Assembly (NCBI GenBank): GCA_965661625.1
Contig: CBFIEM010000011.1
Location: 55,697-119,696, forward strand
Source: GCA-2705995 sp965661625
Lineage (GTDB): Bacteria > Bacteroidota > Bacteroidia > Flavobacteriales_G > Salibacteraceae
DNA length: 64,000 nucleotides
Direction of reading: 5' to 3'
The translations under genes and the position numbers were made by a program. Below the pieces are notes generated by a model. It worked only from the letters and a program-made list of their open reading frames with translations. It ran no database searches and was not told the DNA's origin. This document shows positions 26,385 to 35,860 of the stretch, piece after piece; position 1 is the first letter of the stretch; each line of letters begins with the position of its first letter.

Positions 26385-28841
26385 TTACTGAGGATCAACA
26401 TCAACAACGACCCTAACCTTTTTATGCAATTCGTGAATGGCCAATTCATCGATATAATCTTGCAGGCGTTGCTTTGCTTGTGTAAGGGAGGCTTCGCGTT
26501 CTATTTTAATAAGCAGATCCTTATGATACCTGTTCCTTATTCTTGCCACTGCAGGATATTCAGGTCCTAATACACGATCGCCGAACCCTTTCCGCAACAA
26601 CCCTCCTAAAAAGGCTGCGGCATTATCAACAACATGCCTATCCCGATGCCGAATCGAAACATGAATAAGCTTATAAAAAGGAGGATACTTGAAGTTTCTT
26701 CTTTCCAAAAGCTGTTCCCGATACATCTCTTTGAAACCGCCATCCATTACTTGTCGAATGATGGTATGATAAGGTTGGAATGACTGGATAATCACCTTAC
26801 CTCTCTTCTGCTTTCTACCAGCCCTACCTGCCACTTGTGTCATGAGCTGATAACTGCGTTCAAACGCTCTGAAATGTTGAAAGTTGAGTAACTGATCTGC
26901 ACTTAGCACTCCAACTAAACTCACGTGATCAAAATCCAATCCTTTTGATACCATTTGGGTCCCAACCAGTATATCAATTTGTCTTTCCTCAAACGCTTCA
27001 ATTAGTCGTTCATATGCATGCTTCCCTCTCGTAGTATCAAAATCCATCCTCGCCACTTTGGCTTTAGGGAATAGCAATTCTAAGTCCTCTTCTATTTTTT
27101 CCGTTCCAAATCCTGTTAGTGTCAGTTTTTTTGATCCACAAGCGTCGCACATCACAGGCATATTCAATTGATAACCACAATAATGACACTTGAGTTTATT
27201 CGTATACTTATGGTAGTTTAGCCCAACATCACAGCGTTTACAATAAGGTGTCCATCCACATGTTTCACATTGGATATATGGAGAAAATCCCCTTCGATTT
27301 TGAAATAAAATCACCTGTTCTTTCGCCTCTAGGGCTGCTTCAATTTCCAGAAAAAGAAGCTCAGTAAAGTGATTATGCATTTTCTTCTTTTTCAAGTCAT
27401 CCTTGACATCTGCAACTTGAACTTCAGGCATTTGCACACCTGAAAAACGTTTATTCAATTCTACGAGACCATATTTCCCACGTTGAGCGTTCCAGTAACT
27501 CTCAACACTTGGAGTTGCTGAGCCTAGTAGTGTTTTCGCTTTGGTCCGTGAAGCCAAGAGAATAGCTGTATCTCGAGCATGGTAGCGTGGAGAGGGATCA
27601 TATTGCTTGAAAGAAGGCTCATGCTCCTCATCTATAATTACCAACGATAAATTTGTGAAGGGTAAAAACACTGAGGAACGTGCACCAATTATTATTTTAA
27701 AGTCCCCATTAAGGCACCGGTTCCATACCTCTACCCGTTCATGTTCATTCATCCGCGAATGAAAAACACCGACGGTTTTTCCAAAAACGGCCTTCAATCG
27801 AGTAATTATCTGTGTTGTTAAAGCAATTTCAGGTAATAAGTACAATATACTCCCTCCTCTTTCCAACTCCTCATCAATCATCTTCATATATACTTCAGTC
27901 TTTCCAGACCCAGTAACTCCATGAAGCAACACTACTGAATGGCGTGTGAACTCCTCCTTGATGCTCTTATATGCTTTTCCCTGCTCTGTACTGAGTTCAG
28001 CAATTGATTTGAGCGCATCTGTGCCTTGAATGCGATTGACTGTTTGATGCTCTATTAGGAATATTTCTTTTTTTACAAGTGCCTGTAACGCTCCGGGCGA
28101 AGCGTTAACAGCTTGAATCAAGTTCTTTTTTAAAACAGGCTTGGGAACAGCTGAAAAGAAATGATTCAACTCTACAAACTTCATTACATAAGCCTGTTGC
28201 GCTGGAGCATTTGTTAAAGAATCAAATAATCCTTGAAGTCCTTTTTCACTTTGATAAGGAGCAGCTAAACCGATGTAATCAACCTTTTTAGGCTTATATC
28301 GCTGTTTAGCTTCTTCATAAAGTTGAACCACTCCTTTCTCGATAAGCTTTTTGACAATTGGATGAATTGTTTTTAAGCTAAGTATCTCAGAAACCTCTTT
28401 CATACTTAGCACTTCATTCAATTCAAGCGCTTCAACTACTAAATACTCCCGATCAGTTAAAGCCTCTGAGGATATGTGCGCTCCTCCTGCAAGCATTAAC
28501 TTGGTTTCTGAATCGAGTCTGAAACCGCCCGGCAATGCACAGCTCATAATTTCACCTAAAGTGCACATATAGTAGCTTGCCATCCACCTCCAAAGCGCCA
28601 CTTGTTCGGCAGAAACTATGGCTTCTTCATCTAAAACATGTTCTAAATACTTCGCTTCATAAAGCTTCGGTGGTGTTGTTTTGATTTCAATAACTAAAGC
28701 CGAATACCTTTTTGACTTTCCAAAAGGAACCACTACCCGCTTTCCAAAGCCAATTTCTTCATTTAGTTCACGTGGAACGCGATAGGTGTAAAGCCCAGGA
28801 AGTGGCAACGGTAAAAGCACATGTGCAAAAAGAGTATCCAT
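26385..28841 (-). CDS. priA: Primosomal protein N' (replication restart helicase PriA)
   Basis: An 818-residue superfamily 2 helicase that reloads the replisome at stalled forks. The 3'-DNA-binding domain is at residues 1-~100 (GLYTYRVPRELNEEIGFGKRV split over the N-terminus). Helicase motifs: Walker A LLHGVTGSGKTEVYMK, DEEH in LVIIDEEHEPSFKQYDPS, and GSATPSVES. The eight zinc cysteines appear as CETCGWTPYCKRC and CHYCG / CDACG. The motif VAGRAGR follows. A perfect -7 box lies five bases before ATG 28841. Confidence 0.97.
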   Translation of the reverse strand: MDTLFAHVLLPLPLPGLYTYRVPRELNEEIGFGKRVVVPFGKSKRYSALVIEIKTTPPKLYEAKYLEHVLDEEAIVSAEQVALWRWMASYYMCTLGEIMSCALPGGFRLDSETKLMLAGGAHISSEALTDREYLVVEALELNEVLSMKEVSEILSLKTIHPIVKKLIEKGVVQLYEEAKQRYKPKKVDYIGLAAPYQSEKGLQGLFDSLTNAPAQQAYVMKFVELNHFFSAVPKPVLKKNLIQAVNASPGALQALVKKEIFLIEHQTVNRIQGTDALKSIAELSTEQGKAYKSIKEEFTRHSVVLLHGVTGSGKTEVYMKMIDEELERGGSILYLLPEIALTTQIITRLKAVFGKTVGVFHSRMNEHERVEVWNRCLNGDFKIIIGARSSVFLPFTNLSLVIIDEEHEPSFKQYDPSPRYHARDTAILLASRTKAKTLLGSATPSVESYWNAQRGKYGLVELNKRFSGVQMPEVQVADVKDDLKKKKMHNHFTELLFLEIEAALEAKEQVILFQNRRGFSPYIQCETCGWTPYCKRCDVGLNYHKYTNKLKCHYCGYQLNMPVMCDACGSKKLTLTGFGTEKIEEDLELLFPKAKVARMDFDTTRGKHAYERLIEAFEERQIDILVGTQMVSKGLDFDHVSLVGVLSADQLLNFQHFRAFERSYQLMTQVAGRAGRKQKRGKVIIQSFQPYHTIIRQVMDGGFKEMYREQLLERRNFKYPPFYKLIHVSIRHRDRHVVDNAAAFLGGLLRKGFGDRVLGPEYPAVARIRNRYHKDLLIKIEREASLTQAKQRLQDYIDELAIHELHKKVRVVVDVDPQ

Positions 28842-28846
28842 TTCAC

Positions 28847-28854
28847 CAAAACTA
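28847..28854 (-). promoter_or_regulatory. -7 box TAGTTTTG, five bases before priA ATG
   Basis: Perfect TAnnTTTG on the minus strand; spacing predicts transcription starting at the priA start codon. Confidence 0.55.
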
Positions 28855-28956
28855 CATCAAGCTGCAGGATTGCGCGTACGTGAATTAAGATTTCAATGTT
28901 CATATTCTTCGGTTTTAGGTTGTTGAAGCTGGGTAAAACGAGTATACATTAGCATT

Positions 28957-30837
28957 ATGGAGTTATCTGTTCTCGACATAGGCATCATTATCAGTTTTTT
29001 ACTACTCTCTTTAGGAATCGGAATTTATTTCAAGAATAAAGCAAGTAATTCGCTCAGCGACTTCTTTCTTGGAGGGAGAAATCTACCCTGGTTTATTGCG
29101 GGCATAAGCATGGTCGCAACAACTTTTGCAGCAGATACGCCATTGGCAGTTTCAGAAATGGTTGGTGAGCAGGGAATTGCAAAGAACTGGCTTTGGTGGA
29201 GCTTTTTGACTGGAGGAATGTTAACCACATTTTTCTTCGCTAAATTATGGCGTAGAGCAGGTGTTCTGACTGAGTTAGAAATTATCGAGCTGCGTTACAG
29301 TGGCAAAGCGGGTAAATACTTGCGCATGTTTAAATCAGTATACCTTGGTGTTGTTATGAATGCAATGATTATTGCCTGGGTTAACCTCGCATTTAACACG
29401 TTACTGATTCAGTTTTTTAATATTGATCCTAATTGGGTATATGCTTTTACAGGCGCTACCATGTTGATTGCAGTTTCCTACACTTCACTATCTGGCCTTT
29501 TAGGAGTTGCAATAACGGATACAGTTCAGTTCATAATTGCTATGACAGGTACTATTGTGCTCGCCATACTGGTATTAAATGCTCCCGAAATCGGCGGGAT
29601 TTCAGGTATTAAGCGGGAACTTCCGGCAAGTACGCTCTCCTTCTTTCCGGCCTTAAATATGACTTCGTCGGGGACTGATATCGCCCAATTATTCTCGCTG
29701 AGCATTGGTGCCTTTCTAAGTTTTGTAGCTATCCAATGGTGGGCTAGCTGGTATCCTGGAGCAGAACCTGGAGGTGGGGGGTACATTGCTCAGCGTATGA
29801 TGAGTTGTAAAACGGAACGAGGAGCGCTATCTGCTTCCCTATTTTTCCAAATTGCGCATTATTGTATTCGACCATGGCCGTGGATCATAGTAGGACTTGC
29901 TGCAATCGTTCTTTATCACCCAGATCACGCACAACTTCCTGAAGCTGTAAAGCAAAGCATGGAACTCGTAACAGATGGCACTTATTCTTACGAAGAGGCT
30001 AAAGAATTTATTGTTGGTTATGGTTCCGACGAATCAATTACGAGATCTGTAGATTATTTCTATAATAAAAGGCTAGGTTATGTCTATGCTATGATGGACT
30101 ATTTACCAAGTGGTTTGAGAGGACTTCTTCTTGTTGCATTTCTTGCAGCTTATTTGAGTACCATTTCTACACAATTAAATTGGGGAGCATCATACATTGT
30201 AAATGACTTACTTCTCCCATTAAAAGCGATCAACGCTAATAACAATAAACAGCTAGTTAGTGCCAGCAGGTGGAGTACAATAGCACTTATGCTTATTGGA
30301 CTTGCTGCCACAACACAAGTAACGAGCATATCCGGAGTTTGGGAGTTTGTTATGCAATGTGGCGCTGGATTAGGTCTAGTGTTAATTTTGAGGTGGTACT
30401 GGTGGAGAATCAATGCATGGAGCGAGATTGCCGCTACTGTGGCCCCTTTTATAGGTGTGGCCATCAATTATTACCTACTCATTCCCTACTTTGATTCTTG
30501 GTACGAAACTCAGCGCCTTGACTACATGTTTGTGGTTGCTTTTACAACTTTGGTTTGGGTTGCAGTAACCTTCCTTACCCCTCAAACCAAGAACGAAATA
30601 CTTAATAAATTCTGCCAACGTATAAAACCTCGAGGTTTTTGGGGAAAGTATGCCACACAACCAAAAGGTTCCATGAGGACTTCAATCATTGGATTTGTTT
30701 CCGCAGTAGCCTTTGCGCATAGTATATTATTTGCAATGGGATACCTTATTTTCGACGATAAAGTGGGACTGGCGACAACCAGTGCAGTAGCCCTAATCAG
30801 TGCACCTTTTCTATTTTATGCACTAAAAAGGGAATAA
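28957..30837 (+). CDS. Sodium:solute symporter (SSS) family protein
   Basis: A 626-residue inner-membrane transporter with about 14 helices. The first helix (LDIGIIISFLLLSLGIGIYF), then SDFFLGGRNLPWFIAGISMVATTFAADTPL, contains the family's conserved GGR and the sodium-site region; EIIELRYSG and YTSLSGLLGVAITDTVQF are further SSS blocks. It is longer than SGLT-type members because of a soluble loop at ~330-380 (SYEEAKEFIVGYGSDE). Substrate unknown. It is divergent from priA across 115 bases and followed by a strong hairpin. Confidence 0.92.
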   Translation: MELSVLDIGIIISFLLLSLGIGIYFKNKASNSLSDFFLGGRNLPWFIAGISMVATTFAADTPLAVSEMVGEQGIAKNWLWWSFLTGGMLTTFFFAKLWRRAGVLTELEIIELRYSGKAGKYLRMFKSVYLGVVMNAMIIAWVNLAFNTLLIQFFNIDPNWVYAFTGATMLIAVSYTSLSGLLGVAITDTVQFIIAMTGTIVLAILVLNAPEIGGISGIKRELPASTLSFFPALNMTSSGTDIAQLFSLSIGAFLSFVAIQWWASWYPGAEPGGGGYIAQRMMSCKTERGALSASLFFQIAHYCIRPWPWIIVGLAAIVLYHPDHAQLPEAVKQSMELVTDGTYSYEEAKEFIVGYGSDESITRSVDYFYNKRLGYVYAMMDYLPSGLRGLLLVAFLAAYLSTISTQLNWGASYIVNDLLLPLKAINANNNKQLVSASRWSTIALMLIGLAATTQVTSISGVWEFVMQCGAGLGLVLILRWYWWRINAWSEIAATVAPFIGVAINYYLLIPYFDSWYETQRLDYMFVVAFTTLVWVAVTFLTPQTKNEILNKFCQRIKPRGFWGKYATQPKGSMRTSIIGFVSAVAFAHSILFAMGYLIFDDKVGLATTSAVALISAPFLFYALKRE

Positions 30838-30866
30838 AAAAAGCACGCTTGAATCAAGCGTGCTTT
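30836..30866 (-). terminator. Rho-independent terminator of the LruC gene
   Basis: Nine-base-pair stem (30843-30851 with 30855-30863), three-base loop, extended by AAA/TTT, with seven T on the minus strand. It lies between the convergent symporter and LruC genes and may serve both. Confidence 0.85.
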
Positions 30867-30886
30867 ACAGTCTCACCAATTTAACC

Positions 30887-32242
30887 CTAATAAATCGCAG
30901 AGCTATTTCTGTAGCCACTATTGTTTTGAAACCAATCGGGAAAGCTTATTCCGTTGCTTGTCGCCCAATCATCAAAAAAGTTATACGCCGATGTGATTTC
31001 GATTTTTTCTTTCGGATAATCAAAACTTTCGGAAATATGTATGCCCCATGGCAAGTTTGAAGCTGTTTTGTAATATTTACCTGTACTTGGATTCGAATCA
31101 TCAGCCTCAGTTCCAAATACCGTTAAATCTGCCAAATCAGTGGGTGAATAATCAGGTAAATGAATTTCATTTCCCCGTATTCCATTTTTAACTAGAAACG
31201 GATTGAAATCATCAATGTTCAACTGCGTACTTGTTACTGAAGAAGGGTCAAATGACAAGGTTACGGTCACGGTTACCGGAGATACATTTGCTCCTGCTGG
31301 GTCAGTGTTCACACCTATTCCAGATCCTGGATAGGGTAGAATATTATACGCATCATCAAAAACGAAAAATACTGCATTTGTTTGTCCCTGCTCAAGTCCA
31401 TTAGCGGCAATCGAAATATAAGCTTCTTGCAAATCAGAGCCTGAAACACCACTTATGTTAGAAGGTGATACAGAAGGCAACTCTACTCCAAACCCGTTAT
31501 GAAAACCAGCTCAAAAAGCACGCACAGTGAAAGAAGCAAACAATTCAACAACATAATCACTTGCGTCAGTAACTGTTTGAAATGAATAATCCACTACTAA
31601 ATCATTAAAATCATAGTCTCCTTGAGAAGGCCACAAATCTTCAAAAGCGAGCGTTGCCGTTCCAGATGCCGGAAAATAACTGTCAAATGCTCGTGTACCA
31701 TCATTCGGATAATCATCATTTGCATCTGAAATCCCATCGCCATCTGTATCTGGAGCACAATTAAGAACAGCATTAAAATCTGCTACAGAAAATGTTACGA
31801 TCAACTGAGAGTTACCTGCTTTTATCAAAAACTGTTGACTTTGAAGCGCTGATATGGTGTAGTTAAGTTCGAATGAACCAGCCAACCCTGCACCCATTCC
31901 TGAGGTGCTAGATAGCCTGAATCCATTAAAAGGATCTCCACCTAAATTCCACCCCATATCAACTCCGCCGTAATTAAACGACCCTACAATATTACTAACT
32001 GATATGTTACTATATGAAGATTGTGCGGCTTCGACAGAATAATGAGAAACAGACTTACATCCTGGTCCAGGACATCCATCGTGTTCCACCAGAACCTGTA
32101 TTTCATAATTGTTATTTACGAGGGTAACATTGGTAAGGGTAGTTGTATAACCTTGGCCATGGTTTTTAGTTATATCACATTGACTAAAAACAGTTCCTCC
32201 AAGAATAATTGACATTAAAATTGTCGTAATTAGATGTCTCAT
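30887..32242 (-). pseudogene. LruC domain exported protein interrupted by in-frame TGA
   Basis: A 452-codon frame with one TGA at 31511-31513 (codon 244). N-terminus: signal peptide (MRHLITTILMSIILGGTVFS), a cysteine-rich beta region, then a calcium-binding type 3 repeat (DTDGDGISDANDDYPNDG, residues ~167-184), then the LruC domain beginning GDYDFNDLVVDYSF. The stop falls inside that domain: VRAF-stop-AGFHNGFGVELP; the LruC family has glycine there (GAGFHNGFG), so GGA to TGA is the simple explanation. The frame after the stop continues to the natural domain end (SNGISFPDWFQNN). Function of LruC proteins is unknown; they are surface or secreted. Confidence 0.85.
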
Positions 32243-32265
32243 CTGATTAAGTTTAGTGGTGTTAG

Positions 32266-32628
32266 TTATTGTTGGTCATGATGCGTAAAAACTCCTTGAT
32301 CAGCTTGAATCGACATCCGTTGATTTCCCATTTCAAGAAATAGTGGACTTGATGTTCCATCAACTTTCAATTTGCGTTGCTTTTCTTCTCCCCTTCTCAA
32401 GAAGAATTTTTCACGAACGCCACCATTCTGATCTAAAAGTTTAACTATTACATCGGTGTCTGAGGAGAGGTTCAGCTCTACCTCTTGGTAAGTACTCCAG
32501 TTGAATTCATCTGAAGGACTGATTTCTTCCATACTTAAATTGACTGGACCCGTGTTCTTGGGTTCTTCAGACTCTTTTGCGCAAGACAATAGGGATGCCG
32601 CTACGCACAATAGCATTAGGTTTTTCAT
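32266..32628 (-). CDS. Small lipoprotein of unknown function
   Basis: A 120-residue protein with a lipoprotein signal (MKNLMLLCVAASLLSC, lipobox LLSC, acidic SEEPKN after the cysteine). The mature part is predicted beta-rich (VELNLSSDTDVIVKLLDQNG) without recognisable motifs. It sits 23 bases upstream of the LruC gene on the same strand and is likely co-transcribed, so a joint role with the LruC protein is plausible but unproven. Confidence 0.65.
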   Translation of the reverse strand: MKNLMLLCVAASLLSCAKESEEPKNTGPVNLSMEEISPSDEFNWSTYQEVELNLSSDTDVIVKLLDQNGGVREKFFLRRGEEKQRKLKVDGTSSPLFLEMGNQRMSIQADQGVFTHHDQQ

Positions 32629-32855
32629 GGGTTTGTTTTGGTAATTATAGAATAAGCAAAAGTCAATCCCCGATTATTAAGCACTGACTGTCAATTGTTT
32701 AACGTTTAAATGGCAGTTGAATTATTCCCATTTTGAGACATTCTAGCTTCAAGGTGAAGCTTTGTTGGCAATGATAAACTAACCGTTCATACCAAATACG
32801 AACAATTCTTCGCTATTTTTCTTACTCTTGCAGAATAAATATCCAAAAAAGAATT

Positions 32856-35057
32856 ATGAAAAAAATCGTTTTGAGTGTTATTGCTTTTGCCTTTGCAATT
32901 ACTCCTATCGTAAAAGCTAACGAAGGAATGTGGTTACCCATGTTTATCGAGCGTTTGAATTATGCGGATATGCAAAAGGAAGGCCTCCAGCTAACTCCTG
33001 AAGAAATTTACAGTGTAAATAATTCTTCACTAAAAGATGCCATCATCATGCTTAGCGGAGGTAGTTGTACAGCTGAAGTGATTAGTCGCGAAGGGCTAGC
33101 ACTTACAAATCATCATTGTGCGTTTGGAGCTATACAACAAAACTCTTCTGTTGAGCATGACTACCTCTCAGATGGATTTTGGGCTAAAAAGAAGTCTGAT
33201 GAATTACAGGCTGAAAACATGACAGCCAGCTTTTTGGTTCGCATGGAAGATGTTACTGAGATCGTATTGGCGAAACTTTCTCCTGAAATGGATGAAATGA
33301 CTCGTTACCAAGTAATTGCTCAAGTTTCAGATAGCCTTCAAAAAGCAGCTGTAGGTGAGTCACATTATAATGCTTCAGTAAAATCCTTTTTTGAAGGAAA
33401 TGAATACTACCTATTCGTTTACGAAACGTTTAGAGATGTTCGCCTTGTTGGCGCCCCTCCTTCTTCTATTGGTAAATATGGTGGAGATACTGACAACTGG
33501 ATGTGGCCGCGACATACTGGTGACTTTTCATTGTTACGTGTATATGCCGGGGCTGATGGAAAGCCTGCTGACTACAGCACAGAAAATGTTCCTTACAAGC
33601 CAAAACACCACCTCCCTGTTTCCATGAAAGGCGTGACAAAAGGAGATTATGCCATGATTATGGGCTACCCAGGTTCAACTGACCGTTATTTAACTTCATT
33701 TGGTGTTGACCAGGAACTTCAAATTCATCAACCTTCAGTTGTTCAAATCAGGACTGAACGCCTCGAGCTAATGAAAGAGGACATGGATTCGGATCCTGAA
33801 ATACGAATAAAATACGCTTCGAAATATGCAGGAGTTTCCAATTACTGGAAGTATTTCATAGGACAGCAAGAGCAACTCAAGAACAATAAAGTTCTTGAAC
33901 GAAAGCTAAAAGAGGAAGCTGCTTTCAAACAATGGATTGCCGGAAATAAAGAGGCAAAGGAGAAATATGGTGAGGCCCTCACTTTAATTGAAGAAGCATA
34001 CGAGGAGCTCAATAAATATAATAAAGCTGAGACCTTCCTTATTGAGGCTGCACTCACAGGTTCAGAAATCAGTTTGTTTGCCTTCAGGTTTGGCTCGTTA
34101 GAACAAACGCTAGCCAAAGAGGATGTGACGGATGAGGAGATAATGAAACTAGCAACAGGGTTTAAAGGACGTGTGGAAAGTCATTTTAAAGACTACAACA
34201 TGGCTACTGACAAAAAAGTTACCACTGCTATGTTTCGTCAGTTTTCTGAAAATGTAAAGCCTGAATTTCAACCAGAAGCATTCCGCAAAATGGTTGATAA
34301 AAATAAAGGTGATTTTAATAAAATGGTTGATCGGGTTTTCGATAAAACAATTTTTGCTTCCGAAGCAACTTTAATGGAATTCTTGGAAGACCCTAAGTTA
34401 AAGACCTTAGAAAAAGACCCTGCATACCAGCTGGCGAAGTCTTTTATTACAACTTACCGTTCTACCATTGCAACAGCAACTCAGCCTGCACAAATCAAAT
34501 TGTCAAAAGGAAACAGACTTTATGTTGCTGGAGTTCGTGAAATGAATAGTGATAAAAATTATTATCCAAATGCCAATAGTACAATGAGACTCACTTACGG
34601 CACGGTTCAGGACGTCGACCCCAGAGATGCAGTTTATTACAACTACTACACGACACTTGAAGGGGTTATGGAAAAAGAAGACCCAACCAGTCTTGAGTTT
34701 GTAGTACCAGAAGCATTGAAGCAACTCTACCTTAGAAAAGATTACGGAAAGTACGCTGATAAGGATGGGGCATTACATGTATGCTTCTTGACCAATAATG
34801 ATATCACTGGAGGTAATTCAGGATCGCCAGTTATCAATGGAGAAGGCCAACTTATTGGTTGTGCATTTGATGGTAACTGGGAAGCAATGAGCGGAGATAT
34901 AGCATTTGAGCAATCAAAACAACGCACCATAGCTGTAGATATCCGTTATGTACTATTCATTATCGATAAGTTCGCTGGTGCAGGTCATCTAGTGGATGAA
35001 ATGACACTTGTTTTTGCTGAAGATAAAAAAGCAAAGAAAGAATCTACTTCTCATTAA
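32856..35057 (+). CDS. S46 family dipeptidyl-peptidase (DPP7-type)
   Basis: A 733-residue exported peptidase, signal peptide MKKIVLSVIAFAFAITPIVKA. It begins NEGMWLPMFIERLN, the S46 hallmark. Triad: His in TNHHCAFGAI (H86/H87), Asp in GGDTDNWMWPRHTGDF, Ser655 in ITGGNSGSPV. The S1-pocket residue is 18 after the Ser and is Gly673 (AFDGNWEAM), as in DPP7, which prefers hydrophobic P1 residues; DPP11 has Arg there. It would release dipeptides from peptides in the periplasm. A strong terminator follows, so it is monocistronic. Confidence 0.95.
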   Translation: MKKIVLSVIAFAFAITPIVKANEGMWLPMFIERLNYADMQKEGLQLTPEEIYSVNNSSLKDAIIMLSGGSCTAEVISREGLALTNHHCAFGAIQQNSSVEHDYLSDGFWAKKKSDELQAENMTASFLVRMEDVTEIVLAKLSPEMDEMTRYQVIAQVSDSLQKAAVGESHYNASVKSFFEGNEYYLFVYETFRDVRLVGAPPSSIGKYGGDTDNWMWPRHTGDFSLLRVYAGADGKPADYSTENVPYKPKHHLPVSMKGVTKGDYAMIMGYPGSTDRYLTSFGVDQELQIHQPSVVQIRTERLELMKEDMDSDPEIRIKYASKYAGVSNYWKYFIGQQEQLKNNKVLERKLKEEAAFKQWIAGNKEAKEKYGEALTLIEEAYEELNKYNKAETFLIEAALTGSEISLFAFRFGSLEQTLAKEDVTDEEIMKLATGFKGRVESHFKDYNMATDKKVTTAMFRQFSENVKPEFQPEAFRKMVDKNKGDFNKMVDRVFDKTIFASEATLMEFLEDPKLKTLEKDPAYQLAKSFITTYRSTIATATQPAQIKLSKGNRLYVAGVREMNSDKNYYPNANSTMRLTYGTVQDVDPRDAVYYNYYTTLEGVMEKEDPTSLEFVVPEALKQLYLRKDYGKYADKDGALHVCFLTNNDITGGNSGSPVINGEGQLIGCAFDGNWEAMSGDIAFEQSKQRTIAVDIRYVLFIIDKFAGAGHLVDEMTLVFAEDKKAKKESTSH

Positions 35058-35080
35058 GTCATAGCTTTCGATTAAGTTTT

Positions 35081-35110
35081 AAAGCCCTCCTTAAAAAAGG
35101 AGGGCTTTTT
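35081..35110 (+). terminator. Rho-independent terminator of the S46 gene
   Basis: Ten-base-pair stem (35083-35092 with 35097-35106), AAAA loop, then five T. Confidence 0.88.
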
Positions 35111-35122
35111 AGTTCATCATAC

Positions 35123-35130
35123 TACATTTG
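35123..35130 (+). promoter_or_regulatory. -7 box TACATTTG, four bases before ATG 35135
   Basis: Perfect TAnnTTTG directly after the S46 terminator. Only four bases separate it from the methyltransferase ATG, so the mRNA is predicted leaderless. Confidence 0.58.
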
Positions 35131-35134
35131 CTCA

Positions 35135-35860
35135 ATGGAATGGTTTAAGTCTTGGTTTGATTCGCCTTACTACAATTTACTCTATGATCACCGTGATCAT
35201 GAAGAAGCTCGTTCATTTATACAGCAGCTCGGATACGAATTGGACCTCCCTCCTTCTTCATCAGCCTTGGATGTAGGGTGTGGAAACGGAAGACATGCAA
35301 TTTACATTTCAGAACTTGGTTACAATGTGCTAGGCATTGACCTTTCCCCATCAAAGATTGCAGAAGCGAAAAAGTTTGAATCCGAGTTTTTATCGTTCGC
35401 TCAGCATGACATGCGAAATCCTATTTCTGAGCAATCATTTGATGTTATTTTCAACCTTTTTACGAGCTTCGGTTATTTTAAAAATGATGCTGAGCATGAG
35501 CACGTTATTGAATTATTCAATCAACAACTCAAGGTTGGTGGCTATTTCGTGTTCGATTTTTTAAACACACATAAGGCAATTGAGAACCTACCTTCTCAGT
35601 CAACTGCAGCTAAAAATGGGGTGAAATTTGAAATATCTAAACGTCTTGAAAAAAACCACATCATCAAAGAAATTCAAGTTCATAAAGACAATGTGACCAA
35701 GCATTTCTGTGAAGAAGTTCGGGCATTTAGTAGGCAGGAATTATTTATGCTTTTTAAGCGAAATGGATTTGATATTGTTCAAGAATTTGGTGACTATAAC
35801 TTGAGTCCTTTTGAGCTATTGCATTCTGAACGTCTTATATTAATCGCACAGAAGAAATGA
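35135..35860 (+). CDS. Class I SAM-dependent methyltransferase
   Basis: A 241-residue Rossmann methyltransferase. SAM motif I is SALDVGCGNGRHAIYISELGY, with motif II VLGIDLSPSKI and motif IV DVIFNLFTSFGYF. N-terminal WFKSWFDSPYYNLLYDHRD is typical of a Bacteroidota group with no assigned substrate. It overlaps the ZIP gene by four bases (ATGA), so the two are translationally coupled. Confidence 0.9.
   Translation: MEWFKSWFDSPYYNLLYDHRDHEEARSFIQQLGYELDLPPSSSALDVGCGNGRHAIYISELGYNVLGIDLSPSKIAEAKKFESEFLSFAQHDMRNPISEQSFDVIFNLFTSFGYFKNDAEHEHVIELFNQQLKVGGYFVFDFLNTHKAIENLPSQSTAAKNGVKFEISKRLEKNHIIKEIQVHKDNVTKHFCEEVRAFSRQELFMLFKRNGFDIVQEFGDYNLSPFELLHSERLILIAQKK

Noticed and set aside
17019..31513. TGA reassigned to an amino acid
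   Set aside because: Two internal TGA codons suggested it, but TGA ends several intact genes cleanly (25362, 38123, 41837) and TAA also occurs as an internal stop, so mutation or error is simpler.
32745..32761. Hairpin AGCTTCA-AGG-TGAAGCT as terminator
   Set aside because: Short AT-rich stem with only three T after it and no plus-strand gene upstream to terminate; left as unexplained.
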